Source: an uncultured Blautia sp.
GTDB taxonomy: Bacteria > Bacillota > Clostridia > Lachnospirales > Lachnospiraceae
Assembly (NCBI GenBank): GCA_934364795.1
Contig: CAKRMK010000029.1
Coordinates: forward strand, 1 to 42,411
Direction of reading: 5' to 3'
Length of the DNA stretch: 42,411 nt
In this document: piece after piece, positions 8,849 through 17,464 of the stretch
Numbering within the stretch: the first letter of the stretch is position 1
How the letters are laid out: each line of letters starts with the position of its first letter
Notes under the pieces: generated by a model
What the model saw: the letters and a program-made list of their open reading frames with translations, nothing else
Told to the model about the DNA's origin: nothing
Database searches by the model: none
Made by a program: the position numbers and the translations under genes

Positions 8849-9115
8849 TCAGCCCTCCTCAATTACCTGGATTTCCAGATAATCAAAGTCAATCTGCTCA
8901 ATAAAATTATCCTGATAGAACCTGGCCTTGCTGTGCTTCTTAAAATCTCTGACAGTAGTATCCAGCCAGATGGGATTGCCAAGATCCAGTTCATAGCAGA
9001 TTTGCTCCAGACAGTAAAAAACTTTATGAGTTCTGGTTTCCTTACGGTCATCGCAGATTACGGTATCCTTCAGCATGTGATTGTCCTTCCAGATTCGGCC
9101 CCATAAACGAAACAT
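8849..9115 (-). CDS. Conserved small hypothetical protein
   Basis: The 88-aa cytoplasmic protein has no signal peptide or membrane span. It is rich in aromatic and charged residues, starts MFRLWGRIWKDN, and ends with an acidic stretch (FIEQIDFDYLEIQVIEEG). I recognise it only as a recurrent lachnospiral hypothetical; no function can be given. GGAGG lies about 10 bases before the ATG and a sigma-A-type promoter lies at 9199-9227. It is the first gene of a two-gene minus-strand transcript with the transglutaminase-like wall protein, which may or may not mean a joint role. Confidence 0.75.
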   Translation of the reverse strand: MFRLWGRIWKDNHMLKDTVICDDRKETRTHKVFYCLEQICYELDLGNPIWLDTTVRDFKKHSKARFYQDNFIEQIDFDYLEIQVIEEG

Positions 9116-9198
9116 GTGCGTTATACCTCCATATAGAATTGCCGCAGTAAAAGTAACAGAGCTTTGCAGGCAAAAAATATAGTTGAAAAGTGATTTTT

Positions 9199-9227
9199 AG
9201 TATAGCGGATTTTGCCTTGAAAGTAAA
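9199..9227 (-). promoter_or_regulatory. Sigma-A-type promoter for the 88-aa gene and wall protein
   Basis: Read on the minus strand: TTTACT, 17-bp spacer, TATACT. It lies about 85 bp upstream of the ATG at 9115. Confidence 0.5.
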
Positions 9228-9303
9228 GCTGTCCCAAAAGATTTTAATGACGGCGGTTCATTTTGCAGCCAGTAACCTTTTTAATGTGCTAAAGTGTTTG
9301 TAC

Positions 9304-9332
9304 TTGATTCTTAATGAGAAATCAACTATAAT
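9304..9332 (+). promoter_or_regulatory. Sigma-A promoter of the aconitase-family gene
   Basis: TTGATT at 9304-9309, a 17-bp spacer and a perfect TATAAT at 9327-9332. A perfect 12-bp palindrome, attaacgttaat (9331-9342), overlaps the end of the -10 box and the probable start site, which is where a repressor operator would sit. Confidence 0.75.
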
Positions 9333-9386
9333 TAACGTTAATATTCGTCACCTATCAATCACAAACAGATGAGGAGGAGCTTTATT

Positions 9387-11645
9387 ATGAAATTATATGA
9401 TACCGGCGTGTATTTGCAGAACGGACAGGACATAATTCCCGCATCCCAGGCACAGCTTCCGGTTTCCAAAGAGGAAGCTGCGAAAAATACCATCGCCTAT
9501 TCTATTTTAAATGCCCATAATACTTCCGGCAATATGGACAAGCTTCAGATTAAATTTGATAAACTGACATCTCACGATATTACATTTGTGGGAATTATTC
9601 AGACTGCCCGTGCTTCAGGGCTTGAGCGTTTTCCGGTTCCTTATGTTCTTACCAACTGCCACAATTCCCTTTGTGCGGTAGGCGGAACTATTAATGAAGA
9701 TGATCACATGTTTGGTCTTACCTGCGCTAAGAAATATGGCGGTGTTTATGTTCCGCCTCATCAGGCTGTTATCCACCAGTTTGCACGTGAAATGCTTGCA
9801 GAATGTGGTAAAATGATCCTTGGCTCTGACAGCCATACACGTTATGGTGCCCTTGGAACCATGGCAATGGGAGAGGGTGGACCGGAGCTGGTTAAGCAGC
9901 TTCTTTCCCAGACTTATGATATTAATATGCCAGGCGTAGTTGCCATTTACCTGAAAGGCACTCCAAGACCAGGCGTAGGTCCACAGGACGTTGCCCTTGC
10001 TATCATTGGTAAGGTTTTTGCAAATGGCTACGTAAAGAATAAAGTAATGGAATTCGTAGGACCTGGTGTTGCCAATTTAAGTGCTGATTTCCGTATTGGT
10101 GTGGATGTTATGACTACAGAGACTACCTGTCTTTCCTCCATCTGGCAGACTGATGAGAAGATTCAGGAGTTCTATGAGATCCATGGAAGAGCCAAGAGCT
10201 ACAAGGAGCTGAAGCCAGGCAGTGTTGCATATTATGATGGCTGTGTGGAAATTGACCTTGGTGAAATCAAGCCTATGATCGCAATGCCGTTCCATCCAAG
10301 CAATACCTACACCATTGATGAATTAAATGCCAATCTGGATGACATTCTTGCTGATGTAGAGAAAAAAGCACAGATCAGCCTGGATGGAAAAGTTCCGTAC
10401 ACACTTAGAAATAAAGTTGTTGATGGAAAACTTTATGTTGACCAGGGAATTATTGCAGGATGTGCAGGCGGTGGATTTGAAAATATCTGTGCAGCAGCAG
10501 ATATTCTCCGTGGAACAAGCATCGGTGCAGATGCATTTACTTTAAGTGTATATCCGGCAAGTACTCCGATTTATATGGAGCTTGCGAAGAATGGAGTCCT
10601 GGCAGATCTTCTTGCAACAGGCGCAGTTGTGAAAACTGCATTCTGTGGACCTTGCTTCGGAGCAGGAGATACTCCGGCGAATAATGCGTTCAGTATCCGC
10701 CATACAACAAGAAACTTCCCGAACCGTGAAGGCTCCAAGATCCAGAATGGCCAGATTTCTTCTGTTGCGCTGATGGATGCGCGTTCCATTGCAGCTACAG
10801 CAGCAAATAAAGGTTTCCTTACTTCAGCAGAGAACTTCACCGGAGAATACAGAGGACAGAAGTATTTCTTTGATAAAACGATTTATGCAAACCGTGTATT
10901 TGACAGCAAGGGAGTTGCAGATCCTTCTGTTGAAATCCAGTTTGGCCCGAACATTAAGGACTGGCCAAAGATGCCTGCACTTGCAGAGAATCTGGTTCTG
11001 AAAGTTGTGTCCGAGATCCATGATCCGGTAACAACAACCGATGAGCTGATCCCATCCGGAGAGACTTCTTCTTACCGTTCCAATCCATTGGGGCTTGCTG
11101 AATTTACTCTTTCCAGAAAGGATCCGGCGTATGTTGGACGGGCGAAAGAAGTTCAGAAAGCAGAGCATGCTATTGAGAATGGAGAATGTCCTCTTGATGT
11201 GCTTCCAGAGCTGAAACCGGTTATGGAGGTTATCCATAAAGATTATCCGGAGGTTGGTAAGGGTAATCTGGGTATCGGAAGTACTATTTTTGCTGTGAAG
11301 CCAGGAGATGGTTCTGCCCGTGAGCAGGCTGCATCCTGTCAGAAGGTACTTGGCGGCTGGGCAAATATTGCCAATGAATATGCTACCAAGCGTTATCGCT
11401 CCAATCTGATCAACTGGGGTATGCTTCCATTTCTTATTCCGGCAGGAGATCTGCCCTTTGCTAATGGCGATTACCTGTTTTTCCCGGAAATCCGCAAGGC
11501 TGTAGAGGAAAAAGCTGACAGCATTACCGGTTACGCCATAAAGGGAGAGAAAATGGTTCCGTTTACAGTAACACTTGGAGAGCTTACTGATGATGAAAGA
11601 GAGATCATCCTGAAGGGCTGCCTGATTAATTATAACAGGAAATAA
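9387..11645 (+). CDS. Aconitase-family hydratase
   Basis: The 752-aa protein has the aconitase fold: domains 1-3 (about 1-480) with the [10 protein letters not shown] motif near residues 148-157, and a C-terminal swivel domain. The iron-sulfur cysteines are Cys359 (GCAGGGF), Cys420 and Cys423 (CGPCFGAG), consistent with a [4Fe-4S] cluster. The usual aconitase CTNSS motif is replaced by GCAGGG, so this is a divergent branch similar to the YbhJ-type hydratases; citrate/isocitrate activity is not assured. The ATG at 9387 with AGGAGG 10 bases upstream is preferred to the in-frame ATG at 9369, which lies before that ribosome binding site. It stands alone between a strong promoter and a strong terminator. 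Confidence 0.85.
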   Translation: MKLYDTGVYLQNGQDIIPASQAQLPVSKEEAAKNTIAYSILNAHNTSGNMDKLQIKFDKLTSHDITFVGIIQTARASGLERFPVPYVLTNCHNSLCAVGGTINEDDHMFGLTCAKKYGGVYVPPHQAVIHQFAREMLAECGKMILGSDSHTRYGALGTMAMGEGGPELVKQLLSQTYDINMPGVVAIYLKGTPRPGVGPQDVALAIIGKVFANGYVKNKVMEFVGPGVANLSADFRIGVDVMTTETTCLSSIWQTDEKIQEFYEIHGRAKSYKELKPGSVAYYDGCVEIDLGEIKPMIAMPFHPSNTYTIDELNANLDDILADVEKKAQISLDGKVPYTLRNKVVDGKLYVDQGIIAGCAGGGFENICAAADILRGTSIGADAFTLSVYPASTPIYMELAKNGVLADLLATGAVVKTAFCGPCFGAGDTPANNAFSIRHTTRNFPNREGSKIQNGQISSVALMDARSIAATAANKGFLTSAENFTGEYRGQKYFFDKTIYANRVFDSKGVADPSVEIQFGPNIKDWPKMPALAENLVLKVVSEIHDPVTTTDELIPSGETSSYRSNPLGLAEFTLSRKDPAYVGRAKEVQKAEHAIENGECPLDVLPELKPVMEVIHKDYPEVGKGNLGIGSTIFAVKPGDGSAREQAASCQKVLGGWANIANEYATKRYRSNLINWGMLPFLIPAGDLPFANGDYLFFPEIRKAVEEKADSITGYAIKGEKMVPFTVTLGELTDDEREIILKGCLINYNRK

Positions 11646-11683
11646 AATGATATCAGGTTTAAAATAAGCTATTGTATAAAAAG

Positions 11684-11720
11684 CAGGTCTGTTCTGTAAA
11701 AAAGACAGATCTGTTTTTTT
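11684..11720 (+). terminator. Intrinsic terminator of the aconitase-family gene
   Basis: The stem caggtctgt / acagatctg (one G-U pair) is followed by seven T residues at 11714-11720. Confidence 0.85.
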
Positions 11721-11956
11721 ATATAATCCGTTGGAATTCTCTATTGCATAAAAAGTCCTACCGGGCAGGACCTAAAATCATTCTTACTTTCCCACAAATT
11801 GTGACACGCATTTTGCATAAAGCTTTTTGGAGCGACTCTATTAAAATATAATTTTAAAATATTCAGAATAATTATAAAAACTAAAACAAAAACACAGAAT
11901 CAAAACGCGTATATAAAATAATAACAGAAATAAATGTAAAAATACAAATAAAAGTA

Positions 11957-11985
11957 TTGACAAATCGGAAAAACGGTGGTAATAT
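11957..11985 (+). promoter_or_regulatory. Strong sigma-A promoter driving a gene-free transcript
   Basis: Perfect TTGACA at 11957-11962, a 17-bp spacer and TAATAT at 11980-11985. Transcription would start near 11992. No credible reading frame follows before the terminator at 12796. Confidence 0.75.
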
Positions 11986-11991
11986 AAGACC

Positions 11992-12843
11992 ATCAAAAGA
12001 AAACAAGAGAAACAAAAAACAAGATCTTAAGAATCAGAGATCTGAAACAAAAAATGATGGGAACACCCGAAGTCAGAAAGGAGACATGGATAGTCCAATG
12101 GGAACTTAAGCTTTTACTAATCAATATAAGAGAGACAGGAATCGCATTTCCTGCAAGAAGACCTGATACGAAGAACGTGTAAAAGTAATTCTGAATCTAC
12201 ATTAATAAATGTAAGATTATTCAGAAAAACGTATCAAAGGTAATATAGAAGCGATTACTTATATTGAATAACTGTCCATCACTAATACAAAGATCTGGAA
12301 TTTGTGTAAAGAAACATTTTTCAGAGAATATAACCCTTATCACAGATAAGAACGATATTTTGAGATCCATATTGATACTTCAGAATATGAATCGAAGCTT
12401 TGCATTAGAAGAATATCACAGCCGATATTCTTATCAGAAATACATAAGGAACTTCCGCTCATACTTTATTTCATATATTACATATGAAAAAGCAGATGAA
12501 CCAGTAAGTGGTTTTGGATTTAACATATTAAGTTTGAAATTGTTTATAAGAATGATTCAGAGCATAAGAAGTATATCCAGTATTTCTGGAAAACAATTAT
12601 AATCCGTGAAATTATAGTTGAAATCTATGAAACTTCTAAATAAACCGAATGATAAAAATCATATCGTTTATGAGCAGGAAATAAGATAAGATATTTCAAA
12701 TAAAAGAAAACTAAATATAAAACAACTGAATACAGACCATATAAATAGTGTTATTTGGAAAAAGAGGAATAAACCATTGAATACTGAAGAGTTTTAGGAC
12801 GGTCATCATTTAATTGAAAGTGAAATGATGACCGTCCTTTTTT
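11992..12843 (+). ncRNA. Putative long structured non-coding RNA (~850 nt)
   Basis: The 1.4-kb gap between the aconitase-family gene and the glycosyltransferase lacks a believable gene, yet this part is bounded by a near-consensus promoter and a perfect terminator. Local hairpins recur along it: 12136-12141/12148-12153; a two-level stem 12164-12170/12230-12236 enclosing 12189-12196/12219-12226 and 12198-12203/12208-12213; 12364-12373/12384-12393; a perfect 9-bp stem 12409-12417/12424-12432; and a perfect 8-bp stem 12469-12476/12482-12489. A good Shine-Dalgarno-like AGAAAGGAG near 12076 leads only to a seven-codon frame with poor spacing. The best long frame (12264-12602) starts at TTG with no ribosome binding site. 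I infer a non-coding RNA; the class is unknown, and a decayed gene is the main alternative. Confidence 0.55.
12796..12843 (+). terminator. Strong intrinsic terminator
   Basis: A perfect 16-bp stem (12796-12811 with 12823-12838) and an 11-base loop, followed by six T residues ending at 12843. It ends the gene-free transcript started at 11957-11985. Confidence 0.92.
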
Positions 12844-12915
12844 CGCCTGGAATGGGCATTTTCCGGGTTGCGAAATAAAGGCAGATATAGTAAGATAACT
12901 AAAGCATGTTCCCGG

Positions 12916-12978
12916 GCATGTTTGGAAAATCATTTCCATCAGTAAGTGCACATTTTGCAGAAATGACTTTTCAAGCAT
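12916..12978. repeat. Long imperfect inverted-repeat element upstream of a glycosyltransferase
   Basis: The left arm 12916-12936 (gcatgtttggaaaatcatttc) pairs imperfectly with the right arm 12960-12978, around a centre containing agtgcacattttgcag. The arm ends and the ttctgcaaa-type core resemble the other intergenic hairpin elements here. Confidence 0.5.
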
Positions 12979-13045
12979 ACTCCGGAATTGGAATATGCGA
13001 GAAGAGTAGAAACGATTTAATAAATAAAAAATTACAGGAGAAGCT

Positions 13046-14005
13046 ATGGATAAAATCGCAGTATTGATTCCCTGTTATAATGAGGGGAAAACAATCGAAA
13101 AAGTAGTAACAGATTTCAAAAAAGTACTGCCAGAAGCAGTGATTTATGTGTACGACAATAATTCCACAGACGGAACTGCCCAGATCGCAGAAAAAGCAGG
13201 TGCAGTTGTACGCCATGAATATTGCCAGGGAAAAGGAAACGTAATCAGAAGAATGTTTCAGGAAGTAGATGCAAAGTGCTATCTCATGGTAGACGGAGAT
13301 GACACTTATCCTGCAGAATCAGCAAGAGAGATGGCAGATAAAGTCCTGGAAAGAAAAGTAGATATGGTAGTGGGCGACCGTTTATCCTCCACATATTTTG
13401 AGGAAAACAAGCGTCCGTTTCATAATTTTGGAAACTCTATTGTAAGATGGGGAATCAATACCTTTTTTAAGAACGACATTAAAGATATTATGACAGGCTA
13501 CCGTGCATTCAGCTATCGCTTTGTAAAAACATTTCCAGTGTTGTCAAAGGGCTTTGAAATTGAGACTGAAATGAGTATTCATGCAATTGACAAAAATATG
13601 TTTGTGGAAAACGTGGTCATTGAGTACAGGGACCGCCCGGAGGGAAGTGAGTCCAAGCTGAATACATATTCTGATGGAATGAAGGTTATTGGAACAATCA
13701 TCCGTCTTTTCCAGACCTATCGGCCGCTGGCATTTTTTGGAACTGTAGCGGCAATTCTTATGCTTCTGGCTGTTGGATTTTTCATTCCTGTGGGAATTAC
13801 CTATGCAGATACCGGGCTGGTACCCAACTTCCCGACTCTGATCGTCTGTGGCTTTGTGGCACTGGCTTCTATCCAGTCCTTTTTTGCAGGGCTTATTTTA
13901 CAGACCATGTACCGCAAGAACCGTCAGGATTTTGAAATGCAGCTTCAGAACTGTTATGCAAATCAGCTGGCAGCAGAGCAAAAAGAGAATGAAAAATCTT
14001 GTTAA
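13046..14005 (+). CDS. Membrane-anchored family 2 glycosyltransferase
   Basis: The 319-aa protein has an N-terminal GT-A domain (about 1-225) resembling dolichol-phosphate mannosyltransferase. The visible motifs are IPCYNEGKTIE, the nucleotide/metal-binding VDGDDTYP, GKGNVIRRM, and the late ETEMSIHAIDK and YRDRPEGSESKL segments. Two membrane spans follow at about 232-255 and 270-293, then a charged tail. It probably transfers a sugar from a nucleotide donor to a polyprenyl phosphate on the inner membrane face. AGGAG lies 7-8 bases before the ATG. The next gene, a large membrane protein, starts 23 bp later and could use the lipid-linked sugar; that link is inferred. Confidence 0.9.
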   Translation: MDKIAVLIPCYNEGKTIEKVVTDFKKVLPEAVIYVYDNNSTDGTAQIAEKAGAVVRHEYCQGKGNVIRRMFQEVDAKCYLMVDGDDTYPAESAREMADKVLERKVDMVVGDRLSSTYFEENKRPFHNFGNSIVRWGINTFFKNDIKDIMTGYRAFSYRFVKTFPVLSKGFEIETEMSIHAIDKNMFVENVVIEYRDRPEGSESKLNTYSDGMKVIGTIIRLFQTYRPLAFFGTVAAILMLLAVGFFIPVGITYADTGLVPNFPTLIVCGFVALASIQSFFAGLILQTMYRKNRQDFEMQLQNCYANQLAAEQKENEKSC

Positions 14006-14028
14006 TGCACAGGTCCAGGGAGAATAAA

Positions 14029-16479
14029 ATGACAGAAAATAAGGGTAAAAATGGAAAAATACTGCTGAAATATGTAATATGTGCAGTAGTTCTGGCTGTT
14101 CTGGCAGAGTTTATGATGATTCTGGACTATGAGGGCCTTATGGGCGCATACTGGAATGAAAATCAGCAGCTTACATTGTCACTTGAGGATGCAAGTCTTA
14201 CGGACTGTGAGCTCCAGGATGGAAAAATCATAGTTACCGGAGAGAATCCTCAGATGGTTTTTGAAGGAATTAATGAGTATGTAAGTAACGTACAAATTAG
14301 TTTACATAATCTTTCCTCCTCTGCACTGGATACCCGGATTTATTATTCCATAAAGGGAGAACGGTTTGCAAAGAAAAAAAGCGTACAGGTTTCTTATCCG
14401 GAAAATCAGAAATTTGTTTCTGCCGGTATAAACAGCAAAGTGACCTCTTTTAAAATCGCTATTGAAGATAATGAAGATGCTTCCTACAGTTTTGATGAGT
14501 TTTGTGTAAATCCCCATGTTGCCTCATACCTGAAACACAATTGGGCCAACATGTCAGGGCTTCGGATTTTACTGTACTTTGTAGGAATCCTTATTCTTTT
14601 GCTGGCAATGAAGGATTTTGGAAAATTCTGTGAGATTCTGTTCCGTTACCGCTGGGTGATTGGAGCTTGTGTGATTGCTTTTTGCACCATACTGAAGCTT
14701 CACGGATCTTCAATGGGAATTTTAAGCCAGTTATTAACAGGAACGGATACTTCCAAATTGTGGGGAACTTCCAGGAATATCAGAACGGATGAGTATGTTG
14801 TATTTACAGAGATGGCACTGTCCCAGGTAAAATCAGGCTTCCACTGGTTTTCCGATATCTGGGGATATTCTTCTTCAGATATGTTTATTGTATATGGTCA
14901 GCCGGTACTGAATCTGGCAACTATATTCCGCCCGTTTTCAATTGGATATATTTTGTTTGGGGCAGAGCGGGGACTGGCATTTTACTGGTCATCAAGACTT
15001 GTGATCTGTTTCCTGGTATCCCTTGAGTTTGGACGTATTTTTACAAAAGACAACAAAATGCTTTCTACAGTTTATGCATTTATGATCAGTCTGTCACCTG
15101 TTGTACAGTGGTGGTTTTCTATTAATGAACTGGTAGAAATGCTGATTTTTGGTCAGCTGGCACTTCTCATTCTTTATTACTATGTGCGGACAGATTCTCT
15201 GAAGAAAAAATGCATCATGGTTGCTGGGCTGGTTATCTGCGCCGGTGGCTATATCATGACTTTGTATCCGGCATGGATGATTCCGCTGTTCTTCGTATTT
15301 CTGGCATGTGCCATTGCCATGATCCTGGAGGACAGAAAGCTCATTAAGATAAAAAAACAGGATGTGATGGTCTGGGCTGTGGGAATCCTTGTGCTTGCAG
15401 TCAGTATGGTTTATATTTTAAGCATTTCCAAAGATACTATTATGGCGGAAATGAACACGGTATATCCAGGTGCCCGTACCTATGCCGGCCAGCCTGATGA
15501 TCTTGTGAAGCTTTTCAAAAGCTGGAGCTCCTGGCTGTGGTCCTTCGGGGAAACAGCAAATCCCTGTGAAGAAGCGGACTTTATCAGTCTGTTCCCTCTG
15601 GGTGTGATTCTTTCTCTGATTGCATTATTTAAAAATAAAAAGAAAGATGCCTGGCTGATTACGTTAAATATATTTAATGCTTTTCTGATCCTGTTTTTCC
15701 TGTTCAGAATGCCAGACATTATTATCAGGGCGTCCCTTCTTGGACATGCCTCCTACCGCCTGTTTAATGCCATTGGTTTTTTGAATATTATTTTGTTATT
15801 CCGAAGTCTCATAACAGTGGAAAAAACAGAAAAGTATATCAGAAAACTGATTCCGGTAGCAGTATTGACTGCCGTTATGTCATATTGGGGAAATACCCAG
15901 TCCATCACACCTGCACTGAAGGTGATTATTTTGCTTTTTGTGACAGGCCTTACAGTTGTGGTGCTTCGTTTTGAAAAAAAGGAATACCAGAGGGCATTTG
16001 CGGTTAGTATGATTGCTGTGAACGTGATTGGCGGTGGCCTTGTAAATCCTGTAAGCAGCGGTCTTGATAATATTTACCGGACCCCGGTTGTTCAGGAGAT
16101 TACCAGTCTGAATGAAGCAGAAGAAGGCATGTGGGTAGTTGCAGGAGATGCTTTTATGTATGAAAATCTTCCTACAATAGCCGGTGCAAAGACTCTGAAT
16201 ACAGTTGCCACTTATCCGGATGAACAGCTCTGGACAGATCTGGGGCTTGCTGATGAAGAGGAATACTGGAACCGGTATGCACATATCAGTATAGAAATCG
16301 GTAAGACAACGAAGGTAGGGCTGGGTGCGCCAGATGTGCTGAAACTTCAGGTAACAGTAGACAAGCTGAAAGAGCTTGGTGTGACTTATATTTTAAGTCT
16401 GGAGGATGACATGAAGGATACTACCGGACTTGAAAAGATCGGTGTGCGAAATAACTTTACAATTTATAAAATAGCGTGA
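14029..16479 (+). CDS. Large polytopic membrane protein, probable lipid-linked-sugar glycosyltransferase partner
   Basis: The 816-aa protein has one N-terminal span (about 9-32), an extracellular beta-rich stretch (about 33-165), a dozen or so further spans between about 175 and 680, and a soluble C-terminal extracellular domain (about 690-816). The arrangement recalls GT-C or YfhO-like proteins that modify surface polymers outside the membrane, but I cannot identify the family securely. The in-frame TTG at 13999 would overlap the upstream gene; ATG 14029 with AGGGAG six bases before it is the better start. The conserved stretch VYGQPVLNLATIFRPFSIG lies on an outward loop. It is co-transcribed with the upstream glycosyltransferase. 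Confidence 0.7.
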   Translation: MTENKGKNGKILLKYVICAVVLAVLAEFMMILDYEGLMGAYWNENQQLTLSLEDASLTDCELQDGKIIVTGENPQMVFEGINEYVSNVQISLHNLSSSALDTRIYYSIKGERFAKKKSVQVSYPENQKFVSAGINSKVTSFKIAIEDNEDASYSFDEFCVNPHVASYLKHNWANMSGLRILLYFVGILILLLAMKDFGKFCEILFRYRWVIGACVIAFCTILKLHGSSMGILSQLLTGTDTSKLWGTSRNIRTDEYVVFTEMALSQVKSGFHWFSDIWGYSSSDMFIVYGQPVLNLATIFRPFSIGYILFGAERGLAFYWSSRLVICFLVSLEFGRIFTKDNKMLSTVYAFMISLSPVVQWWFSINELVEMLIFGQLALLILYYYVRTDSLKKKCIMVAGLVICAGGYIMTLYPAWMIPLFFVFLACAIAMILEDRKLIKIKKQDVMVWAVGILVLAVSMVYILSISKDTIMAEMNTVYPGARTYAGQPDDLVKLFKSWSSWLWSFGETANPCEEADFISLFPLGVILSLIALFKNKKKDAWLITLNIFNAFLILFFLFRMPDIIIRASLLGHASYRLFNAIGFLNIILLFRSLITVEKTEKYIRKLIPVAVLTAVMSYWGNTQSITPALKVIILLFVTGLTVVVLRFEKKEYQRAFAVSMIAVNVIGGGLVNPVSSGLDNIYRTPVVQEITSLNEAEEGMWVVAGDAFMYENLPTIAGAKTLNTVATYPDEQLWTDLGLADEEEYWNRYAHISIEIGKTTKVGLGAPDVLKLQVTVDKLKELGVTYILSLEDDMKDTTGLEKIGVRNNFTIYKIA

Positions 16480-16491
16480 TATAAGGAAAAT

Positions 16492-16616
16492 GGTCGGTGG
16501 CTGAAGATGCGCTTCAAAGTGTGTTAGAAAACGATTTTCTGCAAAGTGCGATATGCACCCTGGGGGAATGTTTTTTAAACAGATTTTGAGCGCCCAGCGG
16601 CTGACCTTCGTTTTTT
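16492..16616 (+). repeat. Long hairpin-type intergenic repeat, probably also a terminator
   Basis: The outer arms ggtcggtggctg (16492-16503) and cagcggctgacc (16595-16606) pair with wobble and one mismatch. The interior contains gtgtgttagaaaacgatttt, then ctgcaaagtgcg, matching the other intergenic elements. TTCG and six T residues follow (16611-16616), so it can end the upstream transcript. Confidence 0.55.
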
Positions 16617-16629
16617 AGGAGAAAATAAA

Positions 16630-17361
16630 ATGTTCAGTTCCAATATAGAAAAGTATATTATTTATGAAGATAAAGATATTCTGGTGTGTAAAAAGCCTGC
16701 CGGAATCGCAGTGCAAAATGCAAGAATCGGTACCATGGATCTTGAAAGCAGCCTGAAAAATTATCTTGCCGCAAAAGATACAAAACAGCCCCCTTACCTG
16801 GCAGTGGTGCACCGCCTCGATCAGCCTGTAGAGGGTGTTCTGGTATTTGCCAAGAATCCAAAGGCAGCAAAAGAATTAAGCAGCCAGATTGCAAAAGGAA
16901 AAATGGAGAAAATATATCTTGCAGTTACTTGTGAAAAGCCTCAGGCAAAACAGGGAATACTGGAAGATTATTTAAAAAAAGACGGAAAAACAAATACATC
17001 TTCTGTTGTAAGTGCAGGTACGCCAGGAGCAAAAAAAGCGTTGCTTTCCTATGAGGTTCTGGAAGAGGTGACAGATAAAATAACCGGGAAACCCAAGTGG
17101 CTGCTAAAAATCCACCTGGAAACCGGACGCCACCACCAGATTCGTGTCCAGATGGCACATGCCAAAATGTCACTGGCAGGGGATCGCAAATATGGGAAAA
17201 ACAATCAGAAAACAGAAAATACTGCCGGATATACAGGCGGTCTGGGACTGTGTGCGGCAAGCCTGACTTTTAGCCATCCTACAACAAAGAAGACGATGAA
17301 ATATGATACGATACCGGAAACGTCCACATTTGAAGGATTTATAAAAATGAAAAAAATATAA
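16630..17361 (+). CDS. RluA-family pseudouridine synthase
   Basis: The 243-aa enzyme isomerises uridine in structured RNA. The catalytic motif HRLDQPVEGVLVFAK places the essential Asp at residue 64; KIYLAVTCEK, LETGRHHQIRVQMAH and LAGDRKYG are the later conserved RluA-family blocks. There is no S4 domain at the N terminus, so it is a short RluA/TruC-like form. AGGAG lies 8 bases before the ATG. The target (23S rRNA or tRNA) cannot be read from sequence. It stands between a hairpin element and the promoter of an orphan binding lipoprotein. Confidence 0.9.
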   Translation: MFSSNIEKYIIYEDKDILVCKKPAGIAVQNARIGTMDLESSLKNYLAAKDTKQPPYLAVVHRLDQPVEGVLVFAKNPKAAKELSSQIAKGKMEKIYLAVTCEKPQAKQGILEDYLKKDGKTNTSSVVSAGTPGAKKALLSYEVLEEVTDKITGKPKWLLKIHLETGRHHQIRVQMAHAKMSLAGDRKYGKNNQKTENTAGYTGGLGLCAASLTFSHPTTKKTMKYDTIPETSTFEGFIKMKKI

Positions 17362-17367
17362 AAACTA

Positions 17368-17395
17368 TGGACGCGGAAGAAAAAATGTGTATAAT
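17368..17395 (+). promoter_or_regulatory. Probable promoter of the binding-lipoprotein gene
   Basis: TGGACG, 16-bp spacer, perfect TATAAT at 17390-17395, about 70 bp before the start codon. Confidence 0.5.
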
Positions 17396-17464
17396 GTAAA
17401 AGCAAGATAAAAAGAAAGTTAAAAACTGTGAAACAGGGATTCATACACATAAGGAGTGAAAAAA

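Noticed and set aside
12086..12109. Seven-codon frame after AGAAAGGAG
   Set aside because: Only two bases separate the Shine-Dalgarno core from the ATG, and the peptide is too short to support.
12264..12602. 112-codon frame inside the gene-free transcript
   Set aside because: TTG start with no ribosome binding site, unusual AT-rich composition, no recognisable motif, and hairpins of the RNA lie within it.
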